64,000 bases of DNA from Altererythrobacter xiamenensis. Lineage in GTDB: Bacteria; Pseudomonadota; Alphaproteobacteria; Sphingomonadales; Sphingomonadaceae. The DNA is taken from assembly GCF_900177715.1 (NCBI RefSeq), contig NZ_FXWG01000003.1, positions 372,001 through 436,000 on the forward strand. The letters run 5' to 3'. The first letter of the stretch is position 1. Every line of letters starts with the position of its first letter. Below the pieces are notes generated by a model. That model ran no database searches, was not told the DNA's origin, and saw only the letters and a list, made by a program, of their open reading frames with translations. Positions 1-12,693 of the stretch are shown in pieces. The translations under genes and the position numbers were made by a program.

Positions 1-2720
1 CGAGCGACATTCCGCCCGCGGTCGAGCCGACGCGGCGCTGGCTTGAGCTGGCGGAATTGCTCCGCGAGGAGATGGAGGCGCTTGGTCGCACCGTGCCGGG
101 AGATGCCGGGCTGTTGCGGCTTGCGCGCGAAACCGCCGCAACGATGGACCGCTTGTTGGTCGAGCAGGTCGCTCCCGAAGACCTGATGAGCCCGCGCGTG
201 ATGGACCTGCTGGTCGGAAGCCTCTCGGACCATTGGCGCGAGAGCATTCAGCTGTTCGCCCGGGTTCAGGCGCGTTGGCTGGCGACCCTGCAGGAACGTG
301 GCGAGGTCGATACCGCTACGCGCCGCAATCTGCTGTTCGAGCGCGCGGCGAGGAAATGGCGGGAAAGCCCGCCAGATACGCCGATCGTTGCAGCAGGCGT
401 AACCAGTGCCGCACCCGCGCTCGCGAAGATGCTTCGCGTGATTGCGGATCTGCCGCTGGGCTCTGTGATCCTGCCCGATCTCGATCTCGCGATGGATGAT
501 GCAGCCTGGGAGGAACTGGGCCGGGCCGGTCAGTCACCCGACCCCGATGGCGAAGTTTTCGCCCGCTCCGACGCGCTGACCCATCCGCAATATCATCTCA
601 AACTGCTGCTTAATCGCATGGGCGTGAACCGCGCTGAGGTGAAGCCGTGGCATCGCAAGGGGATCGGAGCCGCCCTGTGGGAGCGCAGCCACGCGATCTC
701 CTCGCTCTTCCTGCCTGCCGAGGCGAGCAAGGTGTGGGTCGATCTGCCGGCTGAAAAGCGCAGGCTTTCGGGCGTCAGACTGCTCACCATGCCCAATACA
801 GAAGCCGAAGCGCAGGCGATTGCGGTTCTTGTGCGCGAGGCTCTGGAGGTTCCCGAGCGGCGCGTCGCGGTGATCACGCCCGACCGCGCCTTGGCCCGCC
901 GCGTCATTCAGCACCTCGAACGCTGGAACATCGTCGCCGATGATACGGCTGGGCGGCCGCTTAATCTGACTCCGGCGGGGCGTTTCCTGCTTCAGCTAGC
1001 CGAACTGGCAAGCGAGAATGTCTCACCCGTGCCGTTGATTGCGGCGCTGGCCCATCCGCTGGTGAAGCGCGGCGAGGATCGGCGCGCCTGGCTCGAAAAC
1101 CTGCGGGCCTTCGAACGTAGGCTGCGCGGCCCGCGACCGGCGCCGGGGCTGGAGAATTTGAGCGAGATCGCGGCAAAGGCGAAGGTCGCCGACTGGTGGG
1201 ACGAAGTTGCGCCACTGCTCGAAAGCTGTGCCGGATTCGGAGACCGGACGGAGCTCGCGAATGCGCTCGATTGTCTGGTCGAATTAGCCGAAAAGCTCGC
1301 CGGGGAAGAGCTGTGGTCGCAGGAGGATGGCCGCGCGCTTTCTCGCTTCGTGGAGGATCTGCGGCAGCACGCGCGCGACAGCGGCACCACGATCGCCACG
1401 AGCGATCTCCATGCCGCGCTGAGCGATGCGATGGAGCAGATCGCGGTCCGACCGCCCTATGGCGGACACCCGCGTGTTGCGATCTACGGTCTGCTCGAAA
1501 GCCGCATGACGCGGGCCGATCTTGTAATCTGCGCCGGTCTCAACGAAGGGACCTGGCCCGGTGTGTCGAGCAGCGATCCCTTGCTTGCCCCGGCGATCCT
1601 GCGCGCTCTGGGTGTGCCTGCGGCCGAGTTCCGCATTGGCCTTTCCGCGCATGACCTCGCGGGCGCGCTGGGTGCGCCCGAGGTCGTGCTGTCTCGCGCC
1701 CAGCGTGACATGGACGGCCCAACGATCCCCTCGCGCTTCCTGTTGAGGATCGAGGCGTTGCTGGGCGAGCAGGCGAGGGACCATCGCGAGACAAAGGCTC
1801 CGAAGCTCACCGCCGAGATCGATGCGCGGCGCGACGAGATCGCGGCCTACCAGCGGCCTGCGCCCGATCCCGAGCCCGATCTGCGCAATGTGCCGATCAA
1901 GGTGACCGGACTCGACCCGCTGCTGGGCGACCCGTTCCAGTTCTACGCCGCCGAGATCCTTGCGCTGCGCCCGCTTGACGCGCTCGATGCCGAGGCGACA
2001 GCCGCGCTTCAGGGTACGCTCGCGCATAAGGTGCTCGAAGAATGGCACAAGGCGCGAAAGTCCGACCCGAAGGCGCCGATTATCCCGGTGGCGGAGGCAG
2101 TGCTGGCGGCGAACCATCTCCACCCGGTTGTGCTGGGCCTGTGGAAGCCGCGTCTCTTCGCAGCGCTCGAATGGATCGAAGCCGAGATCAATCGATACGA
2201 GGGCCGAGAGGTGCTCGCGGTCGAGGCCAAGGGCGCGATGAAAGTCGATGGTGTGCGTGTTTATGGCCGCGCCGACCGCATCGACCGGCTCGATGACGGG
2301 ACGCTCGCGATCGTCGATTACAAGACCGGCAAGCCGCCCGGTGGATCGCAGGTTGCGGCAGGGTTCGCCCTGCAGCTTGGGCTTCTCGGCCTGATCGCGC
2401 GTGAAGGTGATTTCGATGGACTTACGGGCGAAGCGACTGCGTTCGAGTACTGGTCGCTGTCGCGCAACAAGGAAGACGGGTTCGGCTATGTCAGCGATCC
2501 GGTGAAGCGTAGCAATCAGCAGAAGGGTCTCGAGCCGGAGGAGTTCCTCCCCGAGCACCTCCGCTATCTGAAGGAAGCGATCCGACGGTTCATCAAGGGC
2601 CGCGATCCTTTCCTCGCCAAGGAAAACCCCGACTATCCGGGATACACCGATTATGACCAATTGATGCGGCTTGAGGAATGGCAGATCTTCCTCGCCGATA
2701 TCGAGGAGGCCGGACAGTGA
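1..2720 (+). CDS. addB: AddB, subunit of the AddAB double-strand-break repair helicase-nuclease (5' end outside window)
   Basis: The reading frame is open from base 3 with no stop, so the true N-terminus lies upstream; the TTG at 57 is only an internal candidate. AddB pairs with AddA to resect double-strand breaks and load RecA. The C-terminal PD-(D/E)XK nuclease is visible at about bases 2266-2340: a GRADRIDR segment followed by AIVDYKTGKPP, where D and K are the metal/catalytic residues. No complete Walker A is seen, as expected for AddB as opposed to AddA. The stop overlaps the addA start (GTGA), indicating translational coupling. The call rests on the nuclease motif plus the adjacent addA; the part visible is roughly 905 residues, fitting an alphaproteobacterial AddB of about 1000. 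Confidence 0.93.
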   Translation, partial: SDIPPAVEPTRRWLELAELLREEMEALGRTVPGDAGLLRLARETAATMDRLLVEQVAPEDLMSPRVMDLLVGSLSDHWRESIQLFARVQARWLATLQERGEVDTATRRNLLFERAARKWRESPPDTPIVAAGVTSAAPALAKMLRVIADLPLGSVILPDLDLAMDDAAWEELGRAGQSPDPDGEVFARSDALTHPQYHLKLLLNRMGVNRAEVKPWHRKGIGAALWERSHAISSLFLPAEASKVWVDLPAEKRRLSGVRLLTMPNTEAEAQAIAVLVREALEVPERRVAVITPDRALARRVIQHLERWNIVADDTAGRPLNLTPAGRFLLQLAELASENVSPVPLIAALAHPLVKRGEDRRAWLENLRAFERRLRGPRPAPGLENLSEIAAKAKVADWWDEVAPLLESCAGFGDRTELANALDCLVELAEKLAGEELWSQEDGRALSRFVEDLRQHARDSGTTIATSDLHAALSDAMEQIAVRPPYGGHPRVAIYGLLESRMTRADLVICAGLNEGTWPGVSSSDPLLAPAILRALGVPAAEFRIGLSAHDLAGALGAPEVVLSRAQRDMDGPTIPSRFLLRIEALLGEQARDHRETKAPKLTAEIDARRDEIAAYQRPAPDPEPDLRNVPIKVTGLDPLLGDPFQFYAAEILALRPLDALDAEATAALQGTLAHKVLEEWHKARKSDPKAPIIPVAEAVLAANHLHPVVLGLWKPRLFAALEWIEAEINRYEGREVLAVEAKGAMKVDGVRVYGRADRIDRLDDGTLAIVDYKTGKPPGGSQVAAGFALQLGLLGLIAREGDFDGLTGEATAFEYWSLSRNKEDGFGYVSDPVKRSNQQKGLEPEEFLPEHLRYLKEAIRRFIKGRDPFLAKENPDYPGYTDYDQLMRLEEWQIFLADIEEAGQ

Positions 2721-5700
2721 GCGGTGCGGTCTATCCCCTCAAAGGCCAGCAGCGTGATGCGGTCGACCCGCAGGAAAGCGTGTGGCTTTCCGCCTCGGCA
2801 GGGACGGGCAAGACGCAGGTGCTCTCTGCGCGCGTTCTCCGACTCTTGTTGCAACCCGATGTCGATCCGTCGGAAATCCTCTGTCTGACCTTCACCAAGG
2901 CGGGCGCTGCGGAGATGGCTGTCCGGATCAACGAGGTGCTGGCGCGCTGGGTGCGGCTCCCCGACACAGCGCTCGCTACCGAGTTAGGCCATCTCGGCGC
3001 GGCGAGCGAGCCTGAAACGCGTGCCCGCGCGCGGACGCTTTTTGCGAGTGTGCTCGATTGCCCCGGAGGGGGGCTACGGATCGATACGATCCATGCCTTT
3101 TCGCAATGGCTGCTGGCCAACTTTCCGAGCGAGGCCGAACTCATTCCCGGCGCACGCCCGATGGAGGATCGCGAGCGCGAATTGCTCTCCCGCGAAGTGC
3201 TGAGCGACATGCTGGTCGAGGCCGAGCGAACCTCCGACAAGGTGGCGCTCGATGCCGTCAGCCTCTTCACCTGTCGCAAGGATCCTGACGCGCTCAAGGC
3301 GTGGCTGATGCGCTGTGCTCGCACACACGACATGTGGTTCGGCAAGAGCGCGTGGAAGCCTCCAATGAAGCCGCAGGTCCTGCAATTGCTCGGACTTCCA
3401 AGCGATGCGGACCTCTCCCATGTTGCCGAGATGTGCGACGACGACACGTTCGACACGGTCAGCTTGCGGCGTTGCTGGCAAACGCTGTCCGAGTGGAACA
3501 CGAAGGCCGGTAGCGAAGGAAGCGAGGCAATCGCGACGTGGCTCGCGCTCTCGCCACGGGATCGCGCGGCCCGGATCGACGACCTCTATTTCGGTCTTTT
3601 CACGAAAACCACCGATGCGCCGAAACAGCTTGCGAACGTGTTGAAACGCGATCCCGACTATGGGCAGTTTATCGAGCGGGTGCAGGAGCATATTGCGCTT
3701 ATCCGCGATTACCTGGCATTGCTCGACCTCGCCGATTTTGTTGCTCCCGCGCTCGAGCTCGGCAGGACATTCGCCCTGAAATGGGACGAGGCCAAGACCC
3801 GCGAAGGGCTGCTCGATTTCGACGACCTCATCCAGCGCGCCGCCAGCCTTCTCAACGACAAGGCCGCTGCCGACTGGATCCGCTACAAGCTGGACCGCCA
3901 GTTCGACCACATTCTCGTCGACGAGGCGCAGGACACCAATGAGGAACAGTGGCGGATCATCGACGGGCTGATCGATGATTTCTTCGCGGGTGAGGGCGCT
4001 GCTTCCGGCAAGGTTCGCACGATCTTCACCGTGGGCGATTACAAGCAGGCGATCTTCGGCTTCCAGGGAACCAGTCCCGAGAATTTCGAGCGCGCGAAGG
4101 AGCGGGTCAAAGCGGCGATGATGGGCGCGGCGGAGAATGCCGCTTCCGTGCGCGGCCGCAATTCCGCGCGTGTGCCGCGGGAACCGAGCCTCAACCAGAG
4201 CTTCCGCACATCGCACCATGTCCTCGCCTTTGTCGATCGCGCGGTCGATGCGGTCGGACACACTGCGCTCGGCCTCAAGGTCTTTGAACCGCATGTCGGG
4301 CAGTTGCGCGCCGGTCTCGTCACCCTGTGGAACCCCGTCCATGATGGCGAGGACGATGCAAGCGAGGAGGGCGAGGAGAACTGGCTCTCGCGTCACGATC
4401 GACTGCTCGCCGACAAGATTGCGCGCCAAGTCAAACGCTGGACCGACGGCACTGAACCCTTCGCGCTAGAAAAGGGCGAGAAACGCAATGCCAGCGCTGG
4501 CGATGTCATGGTACTGGTGCGCAAGCGGCGGGAACTCGCCTCGCTCATCGTTGCCCGCCTCCATGCCAAGGGCGTGCCCGTGGCAGGTGTCGACCGGCTA
4601 AGACTCGGCGCGCCTTTGGCAGTCAAGGACCTGATGGCGGCTTTGCGCTTTGCCTCGCAACCGCTCGACGATCTGAACCTCGCCAACTTGCTCGCCTCCC
4701 CCCTGATCGGATGGAACCAGGACGATCTGCTCGCCCATGTACCGCGCGCAGAGGGCGTGCGGCTATGGCATCATCTGCGCAAGAGTGACGAGCCGAAGGT
4801 CGCGGCGACGGTGGCGCAACTGCGCGAACTGCTGGCGCGTGCAGATTTCGATACGCCGGAGGCGCTGCTCCAATGGATGCTTGTCGGGCCGTGGCGCGGG
4901 CGCGCCAAACTGCTGGCGCGGCTCGGACGAGAAGCGGGCGATCCGATCGACGAGCTTGTGAACGCCGCCTTTGCCTACGAAGCGCTGCACACGCCGAGCC
5001 TTGCCGGATTCATTCAGTGGTTCGACGCGGGTGAGGGCGAGTTGAAGCGCGATGCAGGTGAGGCACCGGACCTTGTCCGGGTGATGACAGTGCATGGCTC
5101 GAAGGGGCTGCAAGCGCCGATCGTCATTCTCGCCGATGCCACAGGCAAACCGGGCGAGGGCGGTGAGCTGTCACTCGACGAAGCACCGCTTGGTCAGAAA
5201 AGCGGGCGCACGGTGCCGCTGCCGGGCCTTCGCAAGGACGAGCGCGCCGGTCCGGTGGAAGAGGCGCATGAAGCGGCGCGTGCGGCTGAACTGCAGGAAC
5301 ACTGGCGGCTGATGTATGTCGCGATGACGCGGGCCGAAGAGGCGCTGTTTATCGGGGGCTCGCTCGGACCGAAGGAGCGAAAGGGTCCCGATCCCGACAG
5401 CTGGTACGCGCGGGTTGCGCCGATCTTCGGGGAAGATGCGATCGAGGACCCTCTGTGGGGCGCGCGGCGTGAATTGGGCGAGCGGGCGGAGCCGGTATCC
5501 GCGCAGCCAACTGCGGAAATGGCCGCGCCGATCCTCGACCTGCCGCAGTGGCTTCTCCATCCGATCGGTCCGGAGCCGCGTCCGCCGCGCCCGCTCGCGC
5601 CATCCTCGGCTGGCGAGGAGCAGGGCAGCGATCCTCCGCTTCCACCCGACCAGGCGCGGGAAGCGGCGCGGAGGGGCGTGCTGATCCACCGCCTGCTGGA

Positions 5701-6169
5701 ACGCTTGCCCGAACTCGCCGAAGACGAGCGCCGTGATGCGGCGAGCGCCTGGCTGGCGCAACAGGGCAAGGATCTTTCGGAGGAGCAGCGGAGCGAGATC
5801 ATCATCCGCGCGCTTGCCGTGCTGAAAGATCCGCGCTTCAGCGAGGTATTCTCGCCCGCTGCGCTGGCGGAAGTGCCGCTTGCGGCGACGGTCGGTGACG
5901 AGGTTGTGGCGGGGATTGCCGACCGCTTGCTGGTGACGAGCGATTCCGTAACGGTGGTAGACTTCAAGACCGCGCGCCGTCCCCCGACCTCCGAGGATCA
6001 GGTTCCGGAGAGCACAGTTCGCCAGATGGCGGCCTATGTCGCGGCGCTCGAGGCGATTTACCCCGGGCGCAACGTTCGCGCCGCGGTGCTTTACACCCAG
6101 ACCCCTCAGATATTTCTGTTATCCGAAGCGAAATTGACCACGCACAAAGCGGCATTTGCACAGGCGTAG
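2717..6169 (+). CDS. addA: AddA, helicase-nuclease subunit of AddAB
   Basis: This is a UvrD-family 3'-5' helicase fused to a RecB-type nuclease, 1150 residues. Walker A is at residues 25-33 (SASAGTGKT), the DEAQDT Walker B/motif II lies near residue 400, and a PD-(D/E)XK motif (VVDFKTAR) lies near residue 1080. I chose GTG 2717, which overlaps the addB stop and follows a GAGGAGG ribosome-binding site at about 2703-2709, over an upstream ATG at 2678 that would overlap addB by 43 bases. AddA and AddB form a heterodimer acting at broken DNA ends, recognising a Chi-like sequence. The protein length fits the alphaproteobacterial family. The next gene, trxA, has its own promoter-like sequence, so the addBA operon probably ends here. 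Confidence 0.95.
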   Translation: MSGAVYPLKGQQRDAVDPQESVWLSASAGTGKTQVLSARVLRLLLQPDVDPSEILCLTFTKAGAAEMAVRINEVLARWVRLPDTALATELGHLGAASEPETRARARTLFASVLDCPGGGLRIDTIHAFSQWLLANFPSEAELIPGARPMEDRERELLSREVLSDMLVEAERTSDKVALDAVSLFTCRKDPDALKAWLMRCARTHDMWFGKSAWKPPMKPQVLQLLGLPSDADLSHVAEMCDDDTFDTVSLRRCWQTLSEWNTKAGSEGSEAIATWLALSPRDRAARIDDLYFGLFTKTTDAPKQLANVLKRDPDYGQFIERVQEHIALIRDYLALLDLADFVAPALELGRTFALKWDEAKTREGLLDFDDLIQRAASLLNDKAAADWIRYKLDRQFDHILVDEAQDTNEEQWRIIDGLIDDFFAGEGAASGKVRTIFTVGDYKQAIFGFQGTSPENFERAKERVKAAMMGAAENAASVRGRNSARVPREPSLNQSFRTSHHVLAFVDRAVDAVGHTALGLKVFEPHVGQLRAGLVTLWNPVHDGEDDASEEGEENWLSRHDRLLADKIARQVKRWTDGTEPFALEKGEKRNASAGDVMVLVRKRRELASLIVARLHAKGVPVAGVDRLRLGAPLAVKDLMAALRFASQPLDDLNLANLLASPLIGWNQDDLLAHVPRAEGVRLWHHLRKSDEPKVAATVAQLRELLARADFDTPEALLQWMLVGPWRGRAKLLARLGREAGDPIDELVNAAFAYEALHTPSLAGFIQWFDAGEGELKRDAGEAPDLVRVMTVHGSKGLQAPIVILADATGKPGEGGELSLDEAPLGQKSGRTVPLPGLRKDERAGPVEEAHEAARAAELQEHWRLMYVAMTRAEEALFIGGSLGPKERKGPDPDSWYARVAPIFGEDAIEDPLWGARRELGERAEPVSAQPTAEMAAPILDLPQWLLHPIGPEPRPPRPLAPSSAGEEQGSDPPLPPDQAREAARRGVLIHRLLERLPELAEDERRDAASAWLAQQGKDLSEEQRSEIIIRALAVLKDPRFSEVFSPAALAEVPLAATVGDEVVAGIADRLLVTSDSVTVVDFKTARRPPTSEDQVPESTVRQMAAYVAALEAIYPGRNVRAAVLYTQTPQIFLLSEAKLTTHKAAFAQA

Positions 6170-6191
6170 CAAAGCTATTTGGTGCCAAGCG

Positions 6192-6219
6192 TTGAGTGCG
6201 CGCGAAAGTTACCTAGATA
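6192..6219 (+). promoter_or_regulatory. Candidate promoter of trxA
   Basis: TTGAGT at 6192-6197 and TAGATA at 6214-6219 are separated by 16 bases and lie just upstream of the trxA ribosome-binding site (AGGAG about 6237-6241). The match to a sigma-70-type promoter is only moderate; position is the main support. Confidence 0.4.
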
Positions 6220-6247
6220 GGATGCAACAGAATTTAGGAGATTACCG

Positions 6248-6568
6248 ATGGCGACCGTCAATGTGACCGATAACAGCTTCAAGTCCGATGTGCTTGAATC
6301 AGACAAGCCCGTTCTGGTCGATTTCTGGGCCGATTGGTGCGGCCCGTGCAAGATGATCGCCCCCGCGCTCGAAGAAATCAGCGAGGAACTGGGCGACAAG
6401 GTGACGATCGCCAAGATGGACATCATGGAAAACACCGGCGTTCCCGGTGAAATGGGCGTCCAGTCGATCCCGCTGATGGTGCTGTTCAAGAACGGCCAGC
6501 CGGTTGCACAGAAGCTCGGCGCCGCTCCCAAGAGCCAGCTCAAGGATTGGCTCGAAAGCGAGCTTTGA
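6248..6568 (+). CDS. trxA: Thioredoxin
   Basis: A 106-residue single-domain thioredoxin that reduces cytoplasmic protein disulfides and is recycled by thioredoxin reductase. The redox site WCGPC is at residues 30-34, and the cis-proline loop SIPLM follows at about residue 75. Length is typical for Trx1. A strong ribosome-binding site (TTAGGAG) precedes the ATG. The gene follows addA, an order I know from sphingomonads, but the 78-base gap with its own promoter-like sequence suggests separate transcription. No signal peptide is visible, so it is the cytoplasmic form rather than a periplasmic Dsb-type protein. Confidence 0.97.
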   Translation: MATVNVTDNSFKSDVLESDKPVLVDFWADWCGPCKMIAPALEEISEELGDKVTIAKMDIMENTGVPGEMGVQSIPLMVLFKNGQPVAQKLGAAPKSQLKDWLESEL

Positions 6569-6604
6569 TTGCTCGGTCAGGCGGCTCGGCCAGCCTGATC
6601 TGGT

Positions 6605-7402
6605 CTAATCAGCCAGGACCCTTTCCACGAATGTGTCCCAGATAGCCGGGCTTGATGCACCCACCAGGCCCGGCTTGCTCTGTTCGTCCACGCGATAGGC
6701 GCTGCCGTCGAGCCGCGCTGCCTTGCCGCCTGCTTCGTTGAGCCACAACACGCCTGCCGCGTGATCCCATGCCAGCGTGCGCTTGAAGCTCGACACGTCG
6801 TTTTCGCCCAGCGCGAGGCGCGGATATTGCTCGGCCGCGCAACGCGGTATTTCGACCATGGTGTAATGCGGGGCGAGCTTTCTATCGACCTGCGCGCGCT
6901 GTTCCTCTGTCAGGAAGATGCGCGAAATCGCGGCGATGGGCTGCTCCTGACCGGTTGTTTGCGCTTTGGTTGCCTCACCGTTGACGAAGGCGCCTTCGCC
7001 GCGATGCGCGTGACAGAACCGCCCTGACAGACAGTCGTAGAGCCAACCGGACTGACATTCGCCGCCCGACGCCTGGGCGAGGATGATGCCGAAGGGCGCA
7101 TGCCCATGCGCGAAATTATGCGTGCCGTCGATGGGATCGACGATCCAGCAGTCATCGGACAAGGCTTCGAGCACCGTGGCATCGGCATGCGCGGCCTCTT
7201 CGCCGACGATGGCGAGTGAAGGGTCGATCTTGGCGAGGCCTTCTTCCAGCGCTGCCTCCGCCTCCCGGTCAGCCACGGTGACGAGATCGTCGGCGGCTTT
7301 TTCGATGACTTCATGGCTGGCCAGATTGCGAAAGCGCGGGAGAATAACTTCCTCGGTCACTGTCCGCATCAATTCGAGCACGGATTTGTCGAGCGGGCTC
7401 AC
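6605..7402 (-). CDS. Inositol-monophosphatase-family phosphatase (possible histidinol-phosphatase type)
   Basis: A 265-residue FIG-superfamily, Mg-dependent phosphatase. Motifs in order are IVGEEAA (metal-binding Glu), DPIDGTHNF (the DPxDGT metal and nucleophile-water site) and WDHAAG near the C-terminus. I chose GTG 7402 because it overlaps the argJ stop as GTGA, implying coupled translation; the upstream ATG would read back into argJ by 58 bases. Members of this family include inositol monophosphatase, CysQ and the HisN histidinol-phosphatase. Linkage to the arginine gene argJ would suit an amino-acid biosynthetic HisN role, but that is inference and the substrate cannot be settled from sequence. 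A paralogue lies at 62548-63366. Confidence 0.85.
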   Translation of the reverse strand: MSPLDKSVLELMRTVTEEVILPRFRNLASHEVIEKAADDLVTVADREAEAALEEGLAKIDPSLAIVGEEAAHADATVLEALSDDCWIVDPIDGTHNFAHGHAPFGIILAQASGGECQSGWLYDCLSGRFCHAHRGEGAFVNGEATKAQTTGQEQPIAAISRIFLTEEQRAQVDRKLAPHYTMVEIPRCAAEQYPRLALGENDVSSFKRTLAWDHAAGVLWLNEAGGKAARLDGSAYRVDEQSKPGLVGASSPAIWDTFVERVLAD

Positions 7403-8625
7403 GAGCGGTAATCCGCATTGATCGAGATGTATCCGTGGGTGAGGTCGCAGGTCCATACGGTCGCGCGCCCTTTGCCTATGCCCAGATCGACGTCCACGCG
7501 GATTTCGCGCCCTTCGAGATGTTTCGCGACCGGCGTTTCGTCATAATCGGCGAGCGGCTGGCCATCCTTCGCCGCCCAGGTGCCGCCGAAACCGATCGAA
7601 AGCTTGTCTCGGTCAGCCGGTTCGCCCGCCTTTCCGACGGCCATTACGACCCGGCCCCAATTGGCATCGCCGCCCGCGATCGCGGTTTTGACAAGCGGCG
7701 AGTTCGCGATGGCGAGGGCGACCCGCCGCGCGCTGTCGTCGCTCACCGAACCCGATACCGCGATTTCGATGAGTTTCTGCGCGCCTTCGCCGTCGCGCAC
7801 CACGAGCTGTGCCAGCTGGCGGCAGACATCCTTCAGAGCGGCGTAGAACGCGTCGGCTCCCGCGTCGTCCCAGGATCCCAAGGCAGCATTCCCGGTCTTG
7901 CCCGTCGCGAAAGACAACACGGTGTCGCTGGTCGAGGTGTCCCCATCGACCGTGATGCAGCTGAATGTCGCCCCATTGGCGCGGGAAAGCATTTCCTGGA
8001 GGAAACCCGGCTCCACCGCGGCGTCGGTAAAGATATAACCCAGCATCGTCGCCATGTCGGGCGCGATCATACCCGAACCCTTGATGATCCCGCACAATTC
8101 GACCCGCTCGCCGCCGACCACGGCGCTGGCGTGGGCGCCCTTGGTAAAAGTGTCGGTGGTGCCGATAGCGCGGGCCGCATCTTCCCAGGTGCAGGGCTTG
8201 GCGTTGAGGGCTTCGGCAACGCCTGCCCGGGCCTTGTCCTTGGGAAGAGGCACGCCGATCACGCCGGTCGAGGAAACGAAGACTTCTTCTGGCGCGCAGC
8301 CGATCCCTTCGGCGACCTGCGCCATGATCTGCTCCACCGCCTCACGTCCGCGATAGCCGGTAAAGGCGTTTGAATTGCCGGCATTGACGATCAGTGCCCG
8401 TGCGCCGCCGCGCTTCACCTGCTCGCGTCCCATCTCGACCTCCGACGACGCGCAGGCGCTCTGGGTGAAGACACCCGCGACAGCCGTCCCTTCGGCCAGT
8501 TCGGCATAGGTCAGGTCCGCGCGGCCCCAATCCTTGTAACGCGCCCTTGCGACGCGCAGCGTCACGCCCTCTATCGGGGGCATTTCGGGGAAGGGCAGGG
8601 CGAGCGGTGACGGATCGAGTTCCAT
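7399..8625 (-). CDS. argJ: Bifunctional ornithine acetyltransferase / N-acetylglutamate synthase
   Basis: ArgJ moves the acetyl group from N-acetylornithine to glutamate in the cyclic arginine pathway. The protein is 408 residues from ATG 8625. The autocleavage site that splits ArgJ into alpha and beta chains is visible as MA|TMLG, placing the nucleophile at Thr193, preceded by KGSGMIAPD. Other family blocks are NAGNSNAFTG near residue 81 and FVSSTGVIG near residue 116. A longer frame runs upstream to 8925, but homology begins at the chosen Met and the extension crosses the promoter region of the divergent small gene at 8714. The downstream phosphatase gene overlaps its stop. Confidence 0.95.
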   Translation of the reverse strand: MELDPSPLALPFPEMPPIEGVTLRVARARYKDWGRADLTYAELAEGTAVAGVFTQSACASSEVEMGREQVKRGGARALIVNAGNSNAFTGYRGREAVEQIMAQVAEGIGCAPEEVFVSSTGVIGVPLPKDKARAGVAEALNAKPCTWEDAARAIGTTDTFTKGAHASAVVGGERVELCGIIKGSGMIAPDMATMLGYIFTDAAVEPGFLQEMLSRANGATFSCITVDGDTSTSDTVLSFATGKTGNAALGSWDDAGADAFYAALKDVCRQLAQLVVRDGEGAQKLIEIAVSGSVSDDSARRVALAIANSPLVKTAIAGGDANWGRVVMAVGKAGEPADRDKLSIGFGGTWAAKDGQPLADYDETPVAKHLEGREIRVDVDLGIGKGRATVWTCDLTHGYISINADYRS

Positions 8626-8713
8626 GGCGCGAACCTCTAGGCACAGGTGCGCGCACAGTAAATCCGCTTCTCGCAGTGGACGTTCGGGGCTGCATGACCT
8701 ATATCGCCGCACG

Positions 8714-8986
8714 ATGCTAAGTCGCATTCTCGCCTGTTTTGCCCTTCTTACGGGCCTTTCCGCCATCGGAGCGACTGCAAACGCTTCGATCGTGGAGGCG
8801 TTGCAGTGCGAAATTGGCGTTGCCGCCGATGCGCAGGACGATGCTTCGGAAGACCACCGGTCTTGCGAAGAAAAAGTCGCGAAAAACCCTCGTGGTGAGC
8901 ACGGCAAGGTGACCGATCCTGCCAAGCGCGAAAAGCGCTATATTCGTCCACCGATCCTTTTCGGTGTCGACCGCGCGCACGAGTAG
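8714..8986 (+). CDS. Small exported protein of unknown function
   Basis: The 90-residue product starts with a clear Sec signal peptide: a short basic start, a hydrophobic core of about 15 residues (ILACFALLTGLSAIGA) and an ATANA cleavage region near residue 24. The mature part, about 66 residues, is hydrophilic with mixed charge and two cysteines, and I do not recognise a family. It lies in front of secA in the same direction, 121 bases upstream, and is divergent from argJ. An upstream in-frame start at 8624 would extend it but would hide the signal peptide, so I prefer ATG 8714. Confidence 0.6.
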   Translation: MLSRILACFALLTGLSAIGATANASIVEALQCEIGVAADAQDDASEDHRSCEEKVAKNPRGEHGKVTDPAKREKRYIRPPILFGVDRAHE

Positions 8987-9107
8987 CGCGCCCGATTTCA
9001 TAGACCGTCCGGTTTAGCCAGCGAGCGCCACAGCGCCGGACTGGCATTTCTCGCTTACAAATACAGATTTCGGGTCCCGCCTGGGATCTCGTCACAGGAA
9101 TTCCGAC

Positions 9108-11867
<2,760 letters not shown>

Positions 11868-11912
11868 TCTGCTACGGTTTGCAGCGAGGACACAGGAAGG
11901 GGACGGGCTGAG

Positions 11913-12668
11913 ATGATCGGTGCCGTCCCCATTCTCCTGATTGTCGGGTTCTTCGCGACCGCGCTGCTTTATGCGGCGGTCGGTTTCGGCGGAGGCTCGA
12001 CCTATGCGGCGCTGCTGGCGCTTTCGGGCCTCGACTACCGCCTGCTGCCAATCCTCGCTCTTGCCTGCAATATCGTGGTGGTTGCAGGCAGCACAGTGCG
12101 CTTCGCGCGGGCCGGGGTTACTCCTTGGAAGGGAGCGCTGACGGTGACGGCGCTCGCGGCCCCGGCTGCGCTCCTCGGTGGTCTCACCCCGATTGCGCAG
12201 GAAAGCTTCATGCTGCTGCTCGGCGCGAGCCTCTTGCTGACGGGCGCGACGATGTTCTTGCCGATCCGCGACAACCGGGAGGGGGAGCCGTCTGCGATAG
12301 CGCGCTTCATGCCGGTGATTGCAGCGCCGCTCGGCTACCTAGCGGGTCTCGTCGGCATCGGTGGAGGCATATTCCTTGCCCCGCTGCTGCATTTGACGCG
12401 TTGGCGGGACGCGCGTGCAATTGCCGCGACGGCAAGCCTCTTCATTTTTGTGAACTCGATATTCGGCCTGGCAGGGCAGCTCATCAAGAATGGTTCGGAC
12501 ATGCTCGGAGCGGCCGTTTCAGGAGGATTGCCGTTACTCATCGCGGTTGCGATCGGCGGTCAGATCGGAAGCCTGATGGCGGTGAAGTTCCTGCCGCAGC
12601 GCCTTATCCGCTGGATGACCGCTGCGCTGGTTATCTGGGTCGGCGCGAGATTGCTCTTCGGTCTGTGA
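11913..12668 (+). CDS. TSUP/TauE-SafE family membrane permease
   Basis: A 251-residue polytopic membrane protein with about eight hydrophobic segments and the two glycine-rich half-repeats typical of the family (AAVGFGGGSTYAAL near residue 23 and GLVGIGGGIFLAPLL near residue 145). Family members move sulfite, sulfonates or other organo-sulfur anions, or are of unknown substrate; nothing in the neighbourhood fixes the substrate. It begins 45 bases after secA with a GGGGACGGGCTGAG region before the ATG. Its stop lies 26 bases before the left attachment repeat of the mobile element, so the original chromosomal neighbour to the right would have been tRNA-Asn. Confidence 0.85.
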   Translation: MIGAVPILLIVGFFATALLYAAVGFGGGSTYAALLALSGLDYRLLPILALACNIVVVAGSTVRFARAGVTPWKGALTVTALAAPAALLGGLTPIAQESFMLLLGASLLLTGATMFLPIRDNREGEPSAIARFMPVIAAPLGYLAGLVGIGGGIFLAPLLHLTRWRDARAIAATASLFIFVNSIFGLAGQLIKNGSDMLGAAVSGGLPLLIAVAIGGQIGSLMAVKFLPQRLIRWMTAALVIWVGARLLFGL

Positions 12669-12693
12669 CCGGCGCGACTATCAGCGATCTGGG